The notes: a model not told the origin generated them from the sequence alone. Positions 1-9,072 are shown, numbered from the stretch's first letter. The stretch: DNA of 64,000 nucleotides from Parafrankia irregularis (GCF_001536285.1 NZ_FAOZ01000009.1:1-64000), one strand, 5' to 3'. Numbers and translations are program-made.

Positions 1-410
1 AGGCCTTCGACCTGGGCGATGGTGGCTTTGGGGTAGCCGAGGAGTTCGTGGTAGAAGGCGAAGGTGCGGCGGTCGACGGCGAGGCGGCGGCGTTGGCTGG
101 GTCGGCGTCGCCGGGTGGTTTTTCCGTTGCCGGTGGTGCTGCCGTCTCCGTTGCTGTGGGGGGTCTGGTCGGTACCTTCGCCGTACCAGCCGTAGGCGTT
201 GCGCATGTCGGCGCCGGAGGAGAAGTAGCCGCCGGTGCCGCGCAGGAGGACGACCTTGGTGTCGTCGTCGTCTGCCAGTTCGTCGAGGTAGGCGGCGAGC
301 TGGTCGCGCATCGGCGGGTCGTAGGAGTTGCGCCGCTGCGCATTGTTGATCGTGATGCGGGCGATGCCGGACTCCGGCTCCCGCTCCATCAACACACGTC
401 CGTCAGTCAA
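1..410 (-). CDS. enoyl-CoA hydratase/isomerase family protein (3' end outside window)
   Basis: The reverse strand encodes the N-terminal part of a crotonase-fold protein; the remainder lies left of base 1. Visible hallmarks are an opening strand with ARITINNAQRRNSYD, then the oxyanion-hole region GGYFSSGADMRNAYGWYGEG, typical of enoyl-CoA hydratases, naphthoate synthases and related CoA-ester enzymes. The likely start is TTG at 410, giving MTDGRVLMEREPE, with a purine-rich GGGAAGAGGG element about 9 bases upstream; an ATG at 389 is the alternative. After the oxyanion loop there is a basic, low-complexity insert (TTRRRRPSQRRR). The exact substrate cannot be told from this fragment. The gene diverges from the acyl-CoA synthetase at 767, so a shared role in acyl-CoA or aromatic-acid metabolism is a reasonable inference. 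Confidence 0.75.
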   Translation of the reverse strand, partial: MTDGRVLMEREPESGIARITINNAQRRNSYDPPMRDQLAAYLDELADDDDTKVVLLRGTGGYFSSGADMRNAYGWYGEGTDQTPHSNGDGSTTGNGKTTRRRRPSQRRRLAVDRRTFAFYHELLGYPKATIAQVEG

Positions 411-766
411 CGACTCGTCCCTCTTCCCGCTACTCCCAGGTCGAGACCATCGTAATGTAAATCTATATATATTTCCAGTGAAGCCCTCGGGTGGCCCTGG
501 GCGGAGGCGGGAGGGAGGCGTCGAGTCGCCCGATCTCCGGTCGGCCGCCGGCGCCACGGTCCTGGCCGGTCGAGATCCGCTGCGGCTGGGGCGATGGCCC
601 GCTGGAAGGCGCTTGTATGCAGGCTGCCGACATCGGCGTGGTCCCAGGTGGTCCGCGGCGGCGCACTGTCGGATGGCACCTGACCTGCTCGACAGCACCC
701 AAAAGTATAGATAGATTCGGTTCCTTCGGGCGAGTTGCTGCTGGCGGAGGGGTCGGGGCCTGACAA
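411..766. promoter_or_regulatory. divergent promoter region
   Basis: This 356-bp gap separates the divergent crotonase and acyl-CoA synthetase genes. Two strikingly AT-rich patches stand out against the GC-rich background, at about 453-478 (containing TATATATATTT) and 698-722 (containing AAAAGTATAGATAGATT). They are the likely promoter cores for the two directions. A purine-rich GGCGGAGGGG at 743-752 is the ribosome binding site of the gene at 767. I see no convincing operator palindrome or RNA structure. Confidence 0.4.
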
Positions 767-2344
767 ATGACGACCACGGCGAGCGCGTCGAACGGGCCTA
801 ACCTCGGCATACCAGCAGCGGCCGCGTTCTGGTCCCTGGTCGAACGGGCCGAGGGCCGTTCGCCCGACGCGGTGATCCTCGCGGACGACCATGGTCGGGC
901 ACTGACGTCCGCCGGGCTGCGCGAGGAGGCCGAGCGGGTGGCGGCCGGTCTGTACGCGCTCGGGCTGCGGCCGGGTGACGTCGTCTCGTGGCAGCTGCCG
1001 ACCACCCTCGAGGCAGCGGTGCTGATGGTGGCGTGTGCCCGGCTCGGTCTGGTGCAGAATCCGATCATCCCGGTGTTCCGGCATCGGGAGGTCGGGTACA
1101 TCACGCGGCAGGTCGGTGCCCGCCTGCTCGTCGTGCCGGAGCGGTGGCGCGGTTTCGGCCACGGGGAGATGGCTCGTTCCCTCGGTGTCGAGGTGGTCTC
1201 GCTCGATCTTGAGAGTCCGCCGCGCAGTGGTCTGCGGCTCCCCGCCGCCGACCCCGGCACGCTGCCGGAGCTACCCGGGCTGTCCGGGCTGTCCGTGCTG
1301 TCGACCTCTGCCGGGAATTCGGCGCCTCCGGTCGGTGTCGGGGAGTGCAGGTGGATCTACTACTCGTCGGGGACGGTGGCCGATCCCAAGGGTGTGCGGC
1401 ACACCGACGCCTCGGTGATCGCGTCGTCCAACGGTGTGGTGGACGGGCTGGGTTTCGGCGCCGGTGACGTGTATCCGATCGCCTGGCCGCTGGCCCATAT
1501 CGGGGGTGTGGCGATGCTGGCGGCGGCGCTGCGCACCGGGGGCCGGCTGGTGTTGTTCGACGTGTTCGACCCGGCGACGACCCCCGGGCGGATGGCCACC
1601 CACCGGCCGACCTTCCTCGGCTCCGCCACACCGTTCTTCCTGGCGTACGTGGCGGCCCAGCGCCGGCACGGCGACACGCCGTTGTTCCCCGCGGTGCGGG
1701 TCTGCGTCGGTGGTGGGGCGCCGACCCCGGAGACCGTGAGCCGGGAGGTCGCCGAGGTGTTCGGTGTTGCGGGAGTGGTGAACTCCTGGGGGCTGACCGA
1801 GCTCCCGGTGGCGACCAGCGAGACACCGTCGGACGCCGGAGCCGGGTCGACCGTGGGCCGGCCGATGACCGGCGTGCGGGTCCGCGTCGTCGACGGTGAG
1901 CTGCGGCTGAAGGGGCCGCAGTGCTTCCTCGGCTACGTCGACGCCACGCTGGACGCCGACGCCTTCGACGACGAGGGGTGGCTGCGCACCGGTGATCTCG
2001 GCTCGGTCGACGGCGAGGGCCGGGTCCGCGTCGAGGGCCGGCTCAAGGACGTCATCATCCGCAACGCGGAGAACATCTCGGCCTCCGAGATCGAGGAGGT
2101 GCTGCTGCGTCACCCGGCGGTCGCGGACGCCGCCGTCGTCGGCGTGCCGGACGAACGTACCGGGGAGCTGGTCTGCGCCGTGGTGGTCGTGCGTCCCGGT
2201 ACCACGGTCACCCTCGCCGACCTCGGGATCCACTGCCAGGTCGAAGGCCTTGCGCGGTACAAGTGCCCCGAGCGCCTGGAGCTCGTCGACGAGCTGCCGC
2301 GTAACCCGATGGGCAAGGTCCTCAAGCGCCAGCTTCGTTTCTGA
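767..2344 (+). CDS. acyl-CoA synthetase, AMP-dependent (ANL superfamily)
   Basis: A 525-residue adenylate-forming ligase expected to activate a carboxylic acid with ATP and join it to coenzyme A in the cytoplasm. The P-loop-like motif YYSSGTVADPKGV lies near residue 197, the A5 motif WGLTE near 340, the hinge motif GWLRTGDLG near 404, and the C-terminal catalytic lysine region NPMGKVLKRQ near 514. Length is normal for medium-chain or cyclic-acid CoA ligases (about 500-550 residues). No carrier domain follows, so it is a CoA ligase and not an NRPS module. ATG 767 is supported by GGCGGAGGGG about 14 bases upstream, a slightly long spacing. It diverges from a crotonase gene and converges on a GntR/FCD regulator, a common layout for a small acyl-CoA catabolic locus. 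Substrate is not identifiable by eye. Confidence 0.85.
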   Translation: MTTTASASNGPNLGIPAAAAFWSLVERAEGRSPDAVILADDHGRALTSAGLREEAERVAAGLYALGLRPGDVVSWQLPTTLEAAVLMVACARLGLVQNPIIPVFRHREVGYITRQVGARLLVVPERWRGFGHGEMARSLGVEVVSLDLESPPRSGLRLPAADPGTLPELPGLSGLSVLSTSAGNSAPPVGVGECRWIYYSSGTVADPKGVRHTDASVIASSNGVVDGLGFGAGDVYPIAWPLAHIGGVAMLAAALRTGGRLVLFDVFDPATTPGRMATHRPTFLGSATPFFLAYVAAQRRHGDTPLFPAVRVCVGGGAPTPETVSREVAEVFGVAGVVNSWGLTELPVATSETPSDAGAGSTVGRPMTGVRVRVVDGELRLKGPQCFLGYVDATLDADAFDDEGWLRTGDLGSVDGEGRVRVEGRLKDVIIRNAENISASEIEEVLLRHPAVADAAVVGVPDERTGELVCAVVVVRPGTTVTLADLGIHCQVEGLARYKCPERLELVDELPRNPMGKVLKRQLRF

Positions 2345-2385
2345 TCGGCCTTCAGCGCTGATCCGTCCTGCGCTGTGATGCGCGT

Positions 2386-3081
2386 TCAGGCCGTCGGGGC
2401 TCGCAGCAGGGCGAGCGTCTGGTCCAGCTCGGCCTGCAGGATCTCGCTGGCACGCTCACCGTCGCCAGTGGCCACGGCCTCGACGAGGGCGGCGTGCGCG
2501 GCGTCACCGTGGTTGTGGTCGGTGGCGCGCAGGCCGAGCAGGTCGACCAGATCGATGAGCCCCCGGCGCAGCACCGGCAGGAACTCGGTGAACAGCCCGT
2601 CGAGCACCGGATTGTGCGCGGCCGCTACAACGGCGGCGTGCAGGGCGATGTCCGCGTCGACGAACGTCTCGTCGTCACCGCCGGCCGCGGCCCGTCGCCG
2701 ATCGAGAGCGTCGCGCATGGCGGTGATCTCCACCTCGGTGCGCCGCTGCGCGGCCAGCCGCACGGCCTGCACCTCCAGGAACATCCGGACCTCGTAGACG
2801 TCGCCCACCGCGGCGCGGCGCAGCGCGTCCCTCCAGTCCTGCGCCGGTTCGGTGGCGATGACGTACACGCCGGATCCCTGCCGGGCCTGCAGCAGCCCCG
2901 CTCCGGCCAGCGCGCGCAGCGCCTCGCGCACGGTGGAGCGACCCACACCCAGCGTCGCCGCGAGCGCGTTCTCCCCGGGCAGGCGGGTTCCCACCGGCCA
3001 CTCGCCGCTGGTGATCTGGTCACGCAGAAGCTGCGTCGCCTGGTCGACCAGCGACGTCGATCGCAACGCGCCGAGCGCCAT
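2386..3081 (-). CDS. GntR family transcriptional regulator, FadR/FCD subfamily
   Basis: A 231-residue DNA-binding repressor or activator. Residues about 8-75 form the GntR winged helix-turn-helix (LLRDQITSGEWPVGTRLPGE and GVGRSTVREALRALAGAGLL). Residues about 90-220 form an all-helical FCD ligand domain, including the D-x4-H pattern in DADIALHAAVVAAAHN that in this family helps bind a metal and a carboxylate ligand. The ligand is unknown; family members often sense acyl-CoA, lactate or other organic acids. It is convergent with the acyl-CoA synthetase and divergent from leuA. A short inverted repeat just upstream (TCAG-GTTGT-CTGA, about 3091-3103) could be its own operator, but this is weak. 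Confidence 0.88.
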   Translation of the reverse strand: MALGALRSTSLVDQATQLLRDQITSGEWPVGTRLPGENALAATLGVGRSTVREALRALAGAGLLQARQGSGVYVIATEPAQDWRDALRRAAVGDVYEVRMFLEVQAVRLAAQRRTEVEITAMRDALDRRRAAAGGDDETFVDADIALHAAVVAAAHNPVLDGLFTEFLPVLRRGLIDLVDLLGLRATDHNHGDAAHAALVEAVATGDGERASEILQAELDQTLALLRAPTA

Positions 3082-3134
3082 GTAAACCTCTCAGGTTGTC
3101 TGAGGAGCTGAGATGTGGAGTATGGTACCCCCCC

Positions 3135-3182
3135 GTGACGCTGGGCGTGTGGCTGCTTCTTACCCGCCGCGGCGGGGCCTGA
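3135..3182 (+). CDS. candidate leucine-rich leader peptide of leuA
   Basis: A 15-codon reading frame, MTLGVWLLLTRRGGA, starts at GTG 3135 and stops at TGA 3180-3182. It contains three consecutive leucine codons, CTG-CTT-CTT; CTT is rare in such GC-rich DNA, so the run would sense leucyl-tRNA supply well. The Leu run followed by TRRGGA resembles leader peptides described upstream of actinobacterial leuA genes. It lies 81 bp before leuA and is followed by hairpins. The weak point is its start: the nearest purine-rich site is about 14 bases upstream, and a second frame beginning at ATG 3113 has a better ribosome binding site but no leucine run. Function is inferred. Confidence 0.55.
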   Translation: MTLGVWLLLTRRGGA

Positions 3183-3224
3183 GGCGACCGGCACCCCGCC
3201 GCGGGGCCGCTGTGCCGCCGGTCG
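3163..3224 (+). promoter_or_regulatory. candidate leuA attenuator hairpins
   Basis: Two competing structures can be drawn. The palindrome CCCGCCG/CGGCGGG at 3163-3176 overlaps the end of the leader peptide. A second hairpin pairs CGACCGGC (3185-3192) perfectly with GCCGGTCG (3217-3224) around an inner CCCCGCCGCGGGG. The two GC blocks are complementary to each other, so a ribosome stalled on the leucine codons could switch the fold. No U-run follows, so translational control of leuA or pausing is more likely than classic termination. This is inference from base complementarity. Confidence 0.45.
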
Positions 3225-3263
3225 ACCACGCGCGACCGAGACCCGAAGGGCCGATCACCTCCT

Positions 3264-5204
3264 ATGCCCGATCATTCGAGTAGTCCATCTGTCGCGGCGG
3301 CGCCGGCCGCCGTCTCCTCGACACCCACCGCACCCACCGCACCCACCGCACCCTCCACATCCGCCGCCTTCCCTGCCGCCGCTGCCTTTGCCGACGCGGT
3401 CAGCTTCCCCACCGTCGTCCGTCCGCGGGGCGCGCTGCCGGCAGGTGCCGCGGCGTGGAACGCGCAACGCCCCAGCTCGATGCCGCACCAGCGGTACCTG
3501 CCCATCCACGAGCGGGTCGAGCTGCCGGCAGTCGACCCATCCAGCAGGATCTGGCCGACACGCCGCGTGGACACCGCGCCGCTGTGGGTGTCGGTGGACC
3601 TGCGGGACGGGAACCAGGCCCTGCGCGAGCCGATGGACACACCGCGCAAGCGGATGATGTTCGATCTGCTCGTCGCCATGGGTTTCAAGGAGATCGAGGT
3701 CGGCTACCCCTCCGCCAGCCAGACGGATTTCGACTTCGTCCGGCACCTGGTCGAGGACGATGCCGTCCCGCCGGATGTGACAACGGTGGTGTTCACCCCG
3801 GCACGGCGAGATCTCATCGAGCGGACCTTCGAGGCGATCGCCGGGATGCCGGCGGCCGGTGGCATGCCTCGCGTCGTCGTTCACCTCTATGTCGCCACGG
3901 CACCGGTCTGGCGGCAGGTCGTCCTGGGCCACGACCGTGCGGACCTGCTGGCGCTGGCACGCGACGCCGCGGAGCACATGGCGCGACTCGCCGAGTCCCC
4001 GCGCTCTCCCGACGTCCGCTTCCAGTTCTCTCCCGAGGTCTTCAACGCGACCGAACCCGACTTCGCGCTGGAGATCTGCAACAGCCTCAGCGAGCTGTGG
4101 GACGCCTGCCCGCAGCGACCGGTCATCCACAACCTGCCTGCGACGGTCGAGATCTCCACTCCGAACGTCTACGCCGATCAGATCGAGTACATGGACCGTC
4201 ACCTGGCGCGGCGGGAGTCGGTGATCCTGTCCGTCCACCCGCACAACGACCGCGGCACCGGGGTCGCGTGTGCGGAGCTGGCGCTGCTCGCCGGCGCGCA
4301 GCGGGTCGAGGGCTGCCTGTTCGGCAACGGCGAACGCACCGGCAACGTCGATCTGGTCACCCTCGCGCTCAACCTCTACTCCCAGGGCGTCAACCCGATG
4401 ATCGACTTCTCGGACATCGACGTCGTTCGGGAGACCGTCGAGCACTGCAACCGGGTGCCGGTCCATCCCCGGCACCCCTACGGGGGCGAGCTGGCCTACA
4501 CCGCCTTCTCCGGCACCCACCAGGACGCGATCAGCAAGGGGCTGGCACATCACGCCGCCCTCGCCGCCGCGCAGTCAGTGCCCGAGGGCCGAGCCCCGTG
4601 GGCCGTTCCGTACCTGCCGATAGACCCGGCGGACGTCGGGCGCAGCTACGAGGCGCTGATCCGGGTGAACAGCCAGTCCGGCAAGGGCGGGATCGCGCAT
4701 CTGCTGAACCTTCACTACGGCCTGGAGCTCCCCAGGGGCCTGCGGGCCGACTTCTCCCGGGTCGCGCAGGAAGCCGCTGACCGCGACGGCCGCGAGCTCG
4801 TGGCCAAGGAGCTCTGGGAGATGTTCCAGGCCCGCTATCTGGCACCGGTGCACCGCGGGCCGATCCTGCTGTCCAGTTGGCGGACCGCCGAGGCCGCACC
4901 GGGTGAGCACGAGTTCGTCGCCGAGCTGGCGACGTCCGGGGGCGAGGTGCGGACGCCTCGCCGGGGGATCGGGAACGGACCGTTGGCGGCGCTGACAGCG
5001 CTGCTCGCCGGGATCGGCGTCGAGGCGGAGATCGTCGCCTTCAGCGAGCACGCCATGGACCGTGGCGGCACCAGCCTCGCGACGGCCTACATCGAGATCG
5101 GCCTCAACGGTACGGAACGCTGGGGGGTCGGCCAGGACACCTCCGCGCTCACCGCATCGGTCAACGCCGTCATCGCCGCGGTCAACGGCCGGCTGGCCGG
5201 CTGA
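3264..5204 (+). CDS. leuA: 2-isopropylmalate synthase
   Basis: LeuA condenses acetyl-CoA with 2-ketoisovalerate, the first committed step of leucine synthesis, in the cytoplasm. The 646-residue protein shows the HMGL-like TIM barrel with [10 protein letters not shown] near residue 112, the metal-binding HPHNDRGTG near 322, and the glycine-rich [10 protein letters not shown] near 353. The last roughly 130 residues form the leucine-binding regulatory domain ending in a [10 protein letters not shown] type tail. It is longer than most LeuA proteins (about 560-600) because of an Ala/Pro/Ser-rich N-terminus with three in-frame PTA repeats. The start at ATG 3264 lacks a good ribosome binding site; the 11 bases before it, GATCACCTCCT, instead copy the 3' end of 16S rRNA. 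A leucine-rich leader precedes it. Identity is secure; the exact start is not. Confidence 0.93.
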   Translation: MPDHSSSPSVAAAPAAVSSTPTAPTAPTAPSTSAAFPAAAAFADAVSFPTVVRPRGALPAGAAAWNAQRPSSMPHQRYLPIHERVELPAVDPSSRIWPTRRVDTAPLWVSVDLRDGNQALREPMDTPRKRMMFDLLVAMGFKEIEVGYPSASQTDFDFVRHLVEDDAVPPDVTTVVFTPARRDLIERTFEAIAGMPAAGGMPRVVVHLYVATAPVWRQVVLGHDRADLLALARDAAEHMARLAESPRSPDVRFQFSPEVFNATEPDFALEICNSLSELWDACPQRPVIHNLPATVEISTPNVYADQIEYMDRHLARRESVILSVHPHNDRGTGVACAELALLAGAQRVEGCLFGNGERTGNVDLVTLALNLYSQGVNPMIDFSDIDVVRETVEHCNRVPVHPRHPYGGELAYTAFSGTHQDAISKGLAHHAALAAAQSVPEGRAPWAVPYLPIDPADVGRSYEALIRVNSQSGKGGIAHLLNLHYGLELPRGLRADFSRVAQEAADRDGRELVAKELWEMFQARYLAPVHRGPILLSSWRTAEAAPGEHEFVAELATSGGEVRTPRRGIGNGPLAALTALLAGIGVEAEIVAFSEHAMDRGGTSLATAYIEIGLNGTERWGVGQDTSALTASVNAVIAAVNGRLAG

Positions 5205-5272
5205 ACGCCGGCCTGCGGGTCTGATTCGTCCGCGTCGCCCAGCCGGCGGCCGACCGGTGTTAGAACGATGAG

Positions 5273-5830
5273 ATGCGGCCGGATAAGACGAACACCGGTG
5301 AACTGCCGACCGAACCGGATGACGGCGTTCCCGCTCCAGACCTGGTCGCGGCGTGGCTGGTACTGGGAATGCTTCCGACGGAGCAGGTTCCAGGCTGGGC
5401 GGCGCACTGGATCGCGCGTGGTTATGACGGTGCGGCGCTGGTCGAGCTCGCCGGCCTCGATGGCAGGGATCCGGCCGCGGTCCGTGATCTGATCGAGGCG
5501 GCTCTGCGGGAATGCGGCCCGCTGGAGGTTGACGTCGCGGCGGTGGAACGAGACCACCTGCGGGCAGCTGCGCTGATGGCTTTCACCAATGTGGCTGAAC
5601 TGCTCTTTGCGGGGCGCGCGACCGAGCGATGGGTCGTCGACAGGGTTCATGAGACAGCCGGTGACCACTACTTCGACGAATCAGTGATGAATCTTCCGCT
5701 CGGTTCGTTGTTTCACCTTGCGGATGAATGGGATGCTGGCTGGGGGCGGCCGGTGCAGGAGCTTCGGAGCATTGTTCGGCAGGCTTGTCACCGGCAGCTG
5801 GAGGTGGCTTCGGTTCCCGGTCGTTCCTGA
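5273..5830 (+). CDS. hypothetical protein
   Basis: A 185-residue protein I do not recognise. It is acidic and mostly helical by composition, with no signal peptide, no clear membrane segment and no cysteine motif. The middle part (LVELAGLDGRDPAAVRDLIE, then VDRVHETAGDHYFDESVMNL) looks like a compact globular fold. Codon usage and GC content match the neighbours, which supports real coding. It begins 68 bp after leuA without a good ribosome binding site and ends before a strong hairpin at 5898, so it may be read from the leuA transcript. No function is proposed. Confidence 0.55.
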   Translation: MRPDKTNTGELPTEPDDGVPAPDLVAAWLVLGMLPTEQVPGWAAHWIARGYDGAALVELAGLDGRDPAAVRDLIEAALRECGPLEVDVAAVERDHLRAAALMAFTNVAELLFAGRATERWVVDRVHETAGDHYFDESVMNLPLGSLFHLADEWDAGWGRPVQELRSIVRQACHRQLEVASVPGRS

Positions 5831-5897
5831 TCCGTGTGGGCTTCGCGGGCTCGGTCCGGCTGGTGGTGCTGTCGGCGTCCATGGCGTCCATGGCGTC

Positions 5898-5918
5898 CCG
5901 GCCGGACGTTCCGGCCGG
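5898..5918 (+). terminator. hairpin, probable terminator
   Basis: A perfect 9-bp stem, CCGGCCGGA with TCCGGCCGG around a three-base loop, lies 68 bp after the stop at 5830. It has no T-run, as usual for actinobacterial terminators. It separates the hypothetical gene from the FHA-ABC transporter. Confidence 0.5.
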
Positions 5919-6047
5919 TGCGATGTCCGGTCATCCCACGAGATCCCGCGTCGAGGGGAGGCGGCGGATTCGCCGTACACCGGCTACTGCAGATGCGGTA
6001 GCCGGTGGCACTTTCGGGTTTCTGCGCGGTGGATATCGGCGTTGGCT

Positions 6048-9038
6048 ATGTACGGTGATGCCGTGTCCGGATGGCTGGCGGGGTTCCGAAATGTCGGTCG
6101 GGAGGAGTCGCGGCGTCGGACGTATCTAGCCGATATCGCCGTCGCGTGCGTTGCCTTTGGGCTGGGTGTGGTGATCGCCACGCAGGCCCCGGTGGATAGT
6201 TCCGGACTGAGTGCGACTTTCCTTGTTACAAGTGCGATTAGTTGTGCAGTTCTGGTGCTGCGCCGGCGCTGGCCGCCGCTGGTTCTCGGATTCGTCGCCG
6301 GGTGGTCCTGCCTCGTGAATCTCCTGGCCGGGCCACCGGGCGACGGGCCGTCGTTGCTGGCGGCCTGGGTGGCGTTCTACAGCGCCGGGGCCTACCGGCC
6401 GGCGAAGGTCGCGTGGACCGCTGCCGCCGGCGCCGTCATCCTGATCCTGCCGGCGGCGCTGGCCCGGCCGGACGCTGTGGTGCAGTCCGTCGCCGGGGTG
6501 CTCCTGTGGAGTGTCGGATCGACCTTCCTGGGGTGCCGGCTGCGGCGTGGGCGAGCGTATGTGGCGAAACTGGAGCAGCGGGCGCTGCGAGCCGAGCGAA
6601 ACCATGACGAGCGAAACCATGAACAACAGGCCCGGCGCGGGCGTGCGCGACACGACTCCGTGGCTGCCGGCGTGGACACGCGGTGGCCCGCCCCCCGGTG
6701 GGCGAGCGACGAGAACACCGTGCCGCTGGGCGTCCAGTGGCGTCGCAGCCAGGGCTCGGCTGTCCCGCAGATGATCCCCGTGGCCAGCGCCTCGGTCGGT
6801 GGCAGGCCGACCGCGTCCGGCTGGCGGCACGCTGCCACCTCCGGTCACGGCACCGCGTCGCGCTCGGCCACCGCTGTCACCTCCGGCAACGGCACCGTGT
6901 CGCTCTCCGCCACCGCTGCCACCGCCGTGGCCCCGTTCCCCGCCGCCACCGGTGCCGCCACCATCCCGGCCGGCGCCCACCACCGGCTGCACACGTTGCG
7001 TCCGGGGCGGCTGCATCTGGGCCGCTCCAGCGACAACGACATCACCGTCGGGGACCTGCTCGCCTCGCGCTACCACGCGGCGCTGGAGGTGCGGGCCGAC
7101 GGCGTGCGGATCGTCGATCTCGGCTCGGCGAACGGGACCTTCGTCAACGGCCGGAGGGTGACGGCGGCCCCGGTCGGCGAGCGTGACGTGATCGCCATCG
7201 GCCACCACCTCTACCAGCTCAAGGGCGACTGCCTCGTCGAGTACATCGACTCCGGCGACGTCGCCTTCGAGGCGCGGGCGCTGTCGGTGCACGCCGGCGC
7301 CAAGCAGCTGATGCACAACGTGACCTTCCGGCTGCCGGCCCGGTCGCTGCTCGCCGTGGTCGGGCCCAGCGGCGCGGGCAAGTCGACGCTGCTCAACGCG
7401 CTGGCCGGGTTCCGGCCCGCGGACGCCGGCACCGTCCGGTACGCGGGCCGGGACCTTTACGCGGACTACGAGGAGCTACGCCGACGGATCGGGTACGTGC
7501 CGCAGGCCGACCCGCTGCACGGCCAGCTCACCGTCCGGCAGGCCCTCGAGTACGGGGCCGAGCTGCGCTTTCCCGCGGACACCACCGCGCACGAGCGGCG
7601 CACCCGGGTGGAGGAGGTTCTCGACGAGCTCGGGCTGACCGCGCACGCCGACACCGCGGTGCACCGGCTCTCCGGTGGCCAGCGTAAGCGCACCTCGGTG
7701 GCGCTGGAACTGCTCACCTGCCCGTCGCTGCTGTTCCTGGACGAACCGACCTCCGGCCTCGACCCGGCCAACGACCAGTCCGTGATGCAGACACTGCGCG
7801 GCCTGGCCAAGGGGGCGGGGGCGAGTACGGACCGGGGCGCGGGCACGGGCCCGTCGGACGAGAACGGCCGCACCGTCATCGTCGTCACCCACAGCGTGCT
7901 TTTCCTGGATCTCTGTGACTACGTTCTCGTCCTGGCACCGGGTGGGCACGTGGCCTATTTCGGCCCGGTCGACGGGGCGCTGCACTTCTTCGGCAAGAAC
8001 GACTTCCGCGAGTTCGCGTCGGTGTTCCGCACGCTGGAGCACACCTCCGGGGCGGGGGCCGCCGCCCGGTTCCGGGCGTCGGAGTACTTCGTGCCGTCGG
8101 CCGTGGTCGCTCCGATGGCCCGCAGGCCGCCGGCGGATCTGCCCAGGGTGCGAAAACGGCCGGTCGTCGCCCAGCTTTCCACTCTCACCCGCCGCTACCT
8201 GCGGGTGATACGGGCCGACCATTCCTACCTGCGCCTGATCATCGTGTTCCCGTTCCTGCTCGGTTTCATTCCCAGAATGATTCCCGCGCCGGACGGGCTG
8301 GGCGCACTTCCGGACGCACCGAACCCCAACGCGCCGAAGGTGTTCGTCGTGCTGATCCTGTGCGGCTGTTTCATGGGTATGGCGAACTCCGTCCGGGAGA
8401 TCGTCAAGGAACGTGACATCTACCGGCGGGAACGGACCATCGGGCTTTCCCGCGCAGCCTATCTCGGTTCGAAGACGGTGGTGCTGACCGGGATCACCAC
8501 CGTGCAGTGCGTGGTCTGCACCTTCATCGGCCTGGTGGGCCGGGCACCGGCGGACGCCGTCGCGCTGGGCTCCCCGCTGGCCGAGATCCTCATCGCGATG
8601 ATCGTCACCGCGAACGCGTCGATGGTGATCGGTCTGCTGGTGTCGACGATCGTCGACACGGCGGACAAGACGATGCCCGTCCTGGTGCTGGTGACGATGG
8701 CCCAGCTCATGCTCTCCGGTGGTCTGGTGTCGCTGTCCGGCCGGACCTGGGTGGCGCAGATCTCCTGGATCGCGCCGGCGCGGTGGGGCTATGCGGCGCT
8801 TGCGTCCACCGCGGACATCAACGAGGTCTCGAAGCTGGGCTACGAGGGGCTGCGCACCGACCCGGCGGACCCGTTGTGGGAGCACAACCAGCACATCTGG
8901 ACCTTCGACATCGGCTTCGGCGTCATCCTGGCCTGCGCCACCCTCGCCCTGACCGCGGCCATGCTGCGCCGCGTCGATCCCAGGCTGACCCGCCCGACGC
9001 GCAGCGGCCCCGGCGTGGCGACGTCCGCCACCCGCTGA
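6048..9038 (+). CDS. FHA-domain ABC transporter with kinase-like membrane sensor N-terminus
   Basis: A 996-residue membrane protein with an unusual domain order. Residues about 25-165 contain four to five hydrophobic helices and a following charged coiled stretch (KLEQRALRAERNHDERNHEQ) that looks like the sensor region in front of the histidine box of actinobacterial sensor kinases; the kinase core itself is absent. A low-complexity Ala/Thr/Ser linker follows. Residues about 315-385 are an FHA domain (RLHLGRSSDNDITVGD, DLGSANGTFVNGRRV). The ABC ATPase has Walker A GPSGAGKST near 441, signature LSGGQRKRTSVAL near 541 and Walker B LLFLDEPTSGLD near 562. The last 270 residues are an ABC-2 type membrane domain with six hydrophobic segments. 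FHA-ABC-membrane order resembles mycobacterial Rv1747, whose FHA domains bind phosphothreonine. Substrate is unknown. The frame is open upstream to 5718, but 6048 (or GTG 6063) fits the first membrane helix better. Confidence 0.8.
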   Translation: MYGDAVSGWLAGFRNVGREESRRRTYLADIAVACVAFGLGVVIATQAPVDSSGLSATFLVTSAISCAVLVLRRRWPPLVLGFVAGWSCLVNLLAGPPGDGPSLLAAWVAFYSAGAYRPAKVAWTAAAGAVILILPAALARPDAVVQSVAGVLLWSVGSTFLGCRLRRGRAYVAKLEQRALRAERNHDERNHEQQARRGRARHDSVAAGVDTRWPAPRWASDENTVPLGVQWRRSQGSAVPQMIPVASASVGGRPTASGWRHAATSGHGTASRSATAVTSGNGTVSLSATAATAVAPFPAATGAATIPAGAHHRLHTLRPGRLHLGRSSDNDITVGDLLASRYHAALEVRADGVRIVDLGSANGTFVNGRRVTAAPVGERDVIAIGHHLYQLKGDCLVEYIDSGDVAFEARALSVHAGAKQLMHNVTFRLPARSLLAVVGPSGAGKSTLLNALAGFRPADAGTVRYAGRDLYADYEELRRRIGYVPQADPLHGQLTVRQALEYGAELRFPADTTAHERRTRVEEVLDELGLTAHADTAVHRLSGGQRKRTSVALELLTCPSLLFLDEPTSGLDPANDQSVMQTLRGLAKGAGASTDRGAGTGPSDENGRTVIVVTHSVLFLDLCDYVLVLAPGGHVAYFGPVDGALHFFGKNDFREFASVFRTLEHTSGAGAAARFRASEYFVPSAVVAPMARRPPADLPRVRKRPVVAQLSTLTRRYLRVIRADHSYLRLIIVFPFLLGFIPRMIPAPDGLGALPDAPNPNAPKVFVVLILCGCFMGMANSVREIVKERDIYRRERTIGLSRAAYLGSKTVVLTGITTVQCVVCTFIGLVGRAPADAVALGSPLAEILIAMIVTANASMVIGLLVSTIVDTADKTMPVLVLVTMAQLMLSGGLVSLSGRTWVAQISWIAPARWGYAALASTADINEVSKLGYEGLRTDPADPLWEHNQHIWTFDIGFGVILACATLALTAAMLRRVDPRLTRPTRSGPGVATSATR

Positions 9039-9052
9039 CGGCCGAGGGCCGT
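9038..9052. terminator. short hairpin between convergent genes
   Basis: ACGGCC-GAG-GGCCGT forms a perfect 6-bp stem overlapping the stop of the FHA-ABC gene and 21 bp from the end of the opposing ABC gene. It could act in both directions. It is short and has no T-run, so support is modest. Confidence 0.35.
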
Positions 9053-9072
9053 ACCGGGGATGCCGGCGGAGG

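Noticed and set aside
5718-6047. Extended N-terminus of the FHA-ABC protein from ATG 5718
   Set aside because: This part overlaps the end of the preceding gene in another frame, crosses a hairpin terminator, and is rich in Gly, Arg and Cys without family-like sequence. The start at 6048 or 6063 sits just before the first membrane helix.
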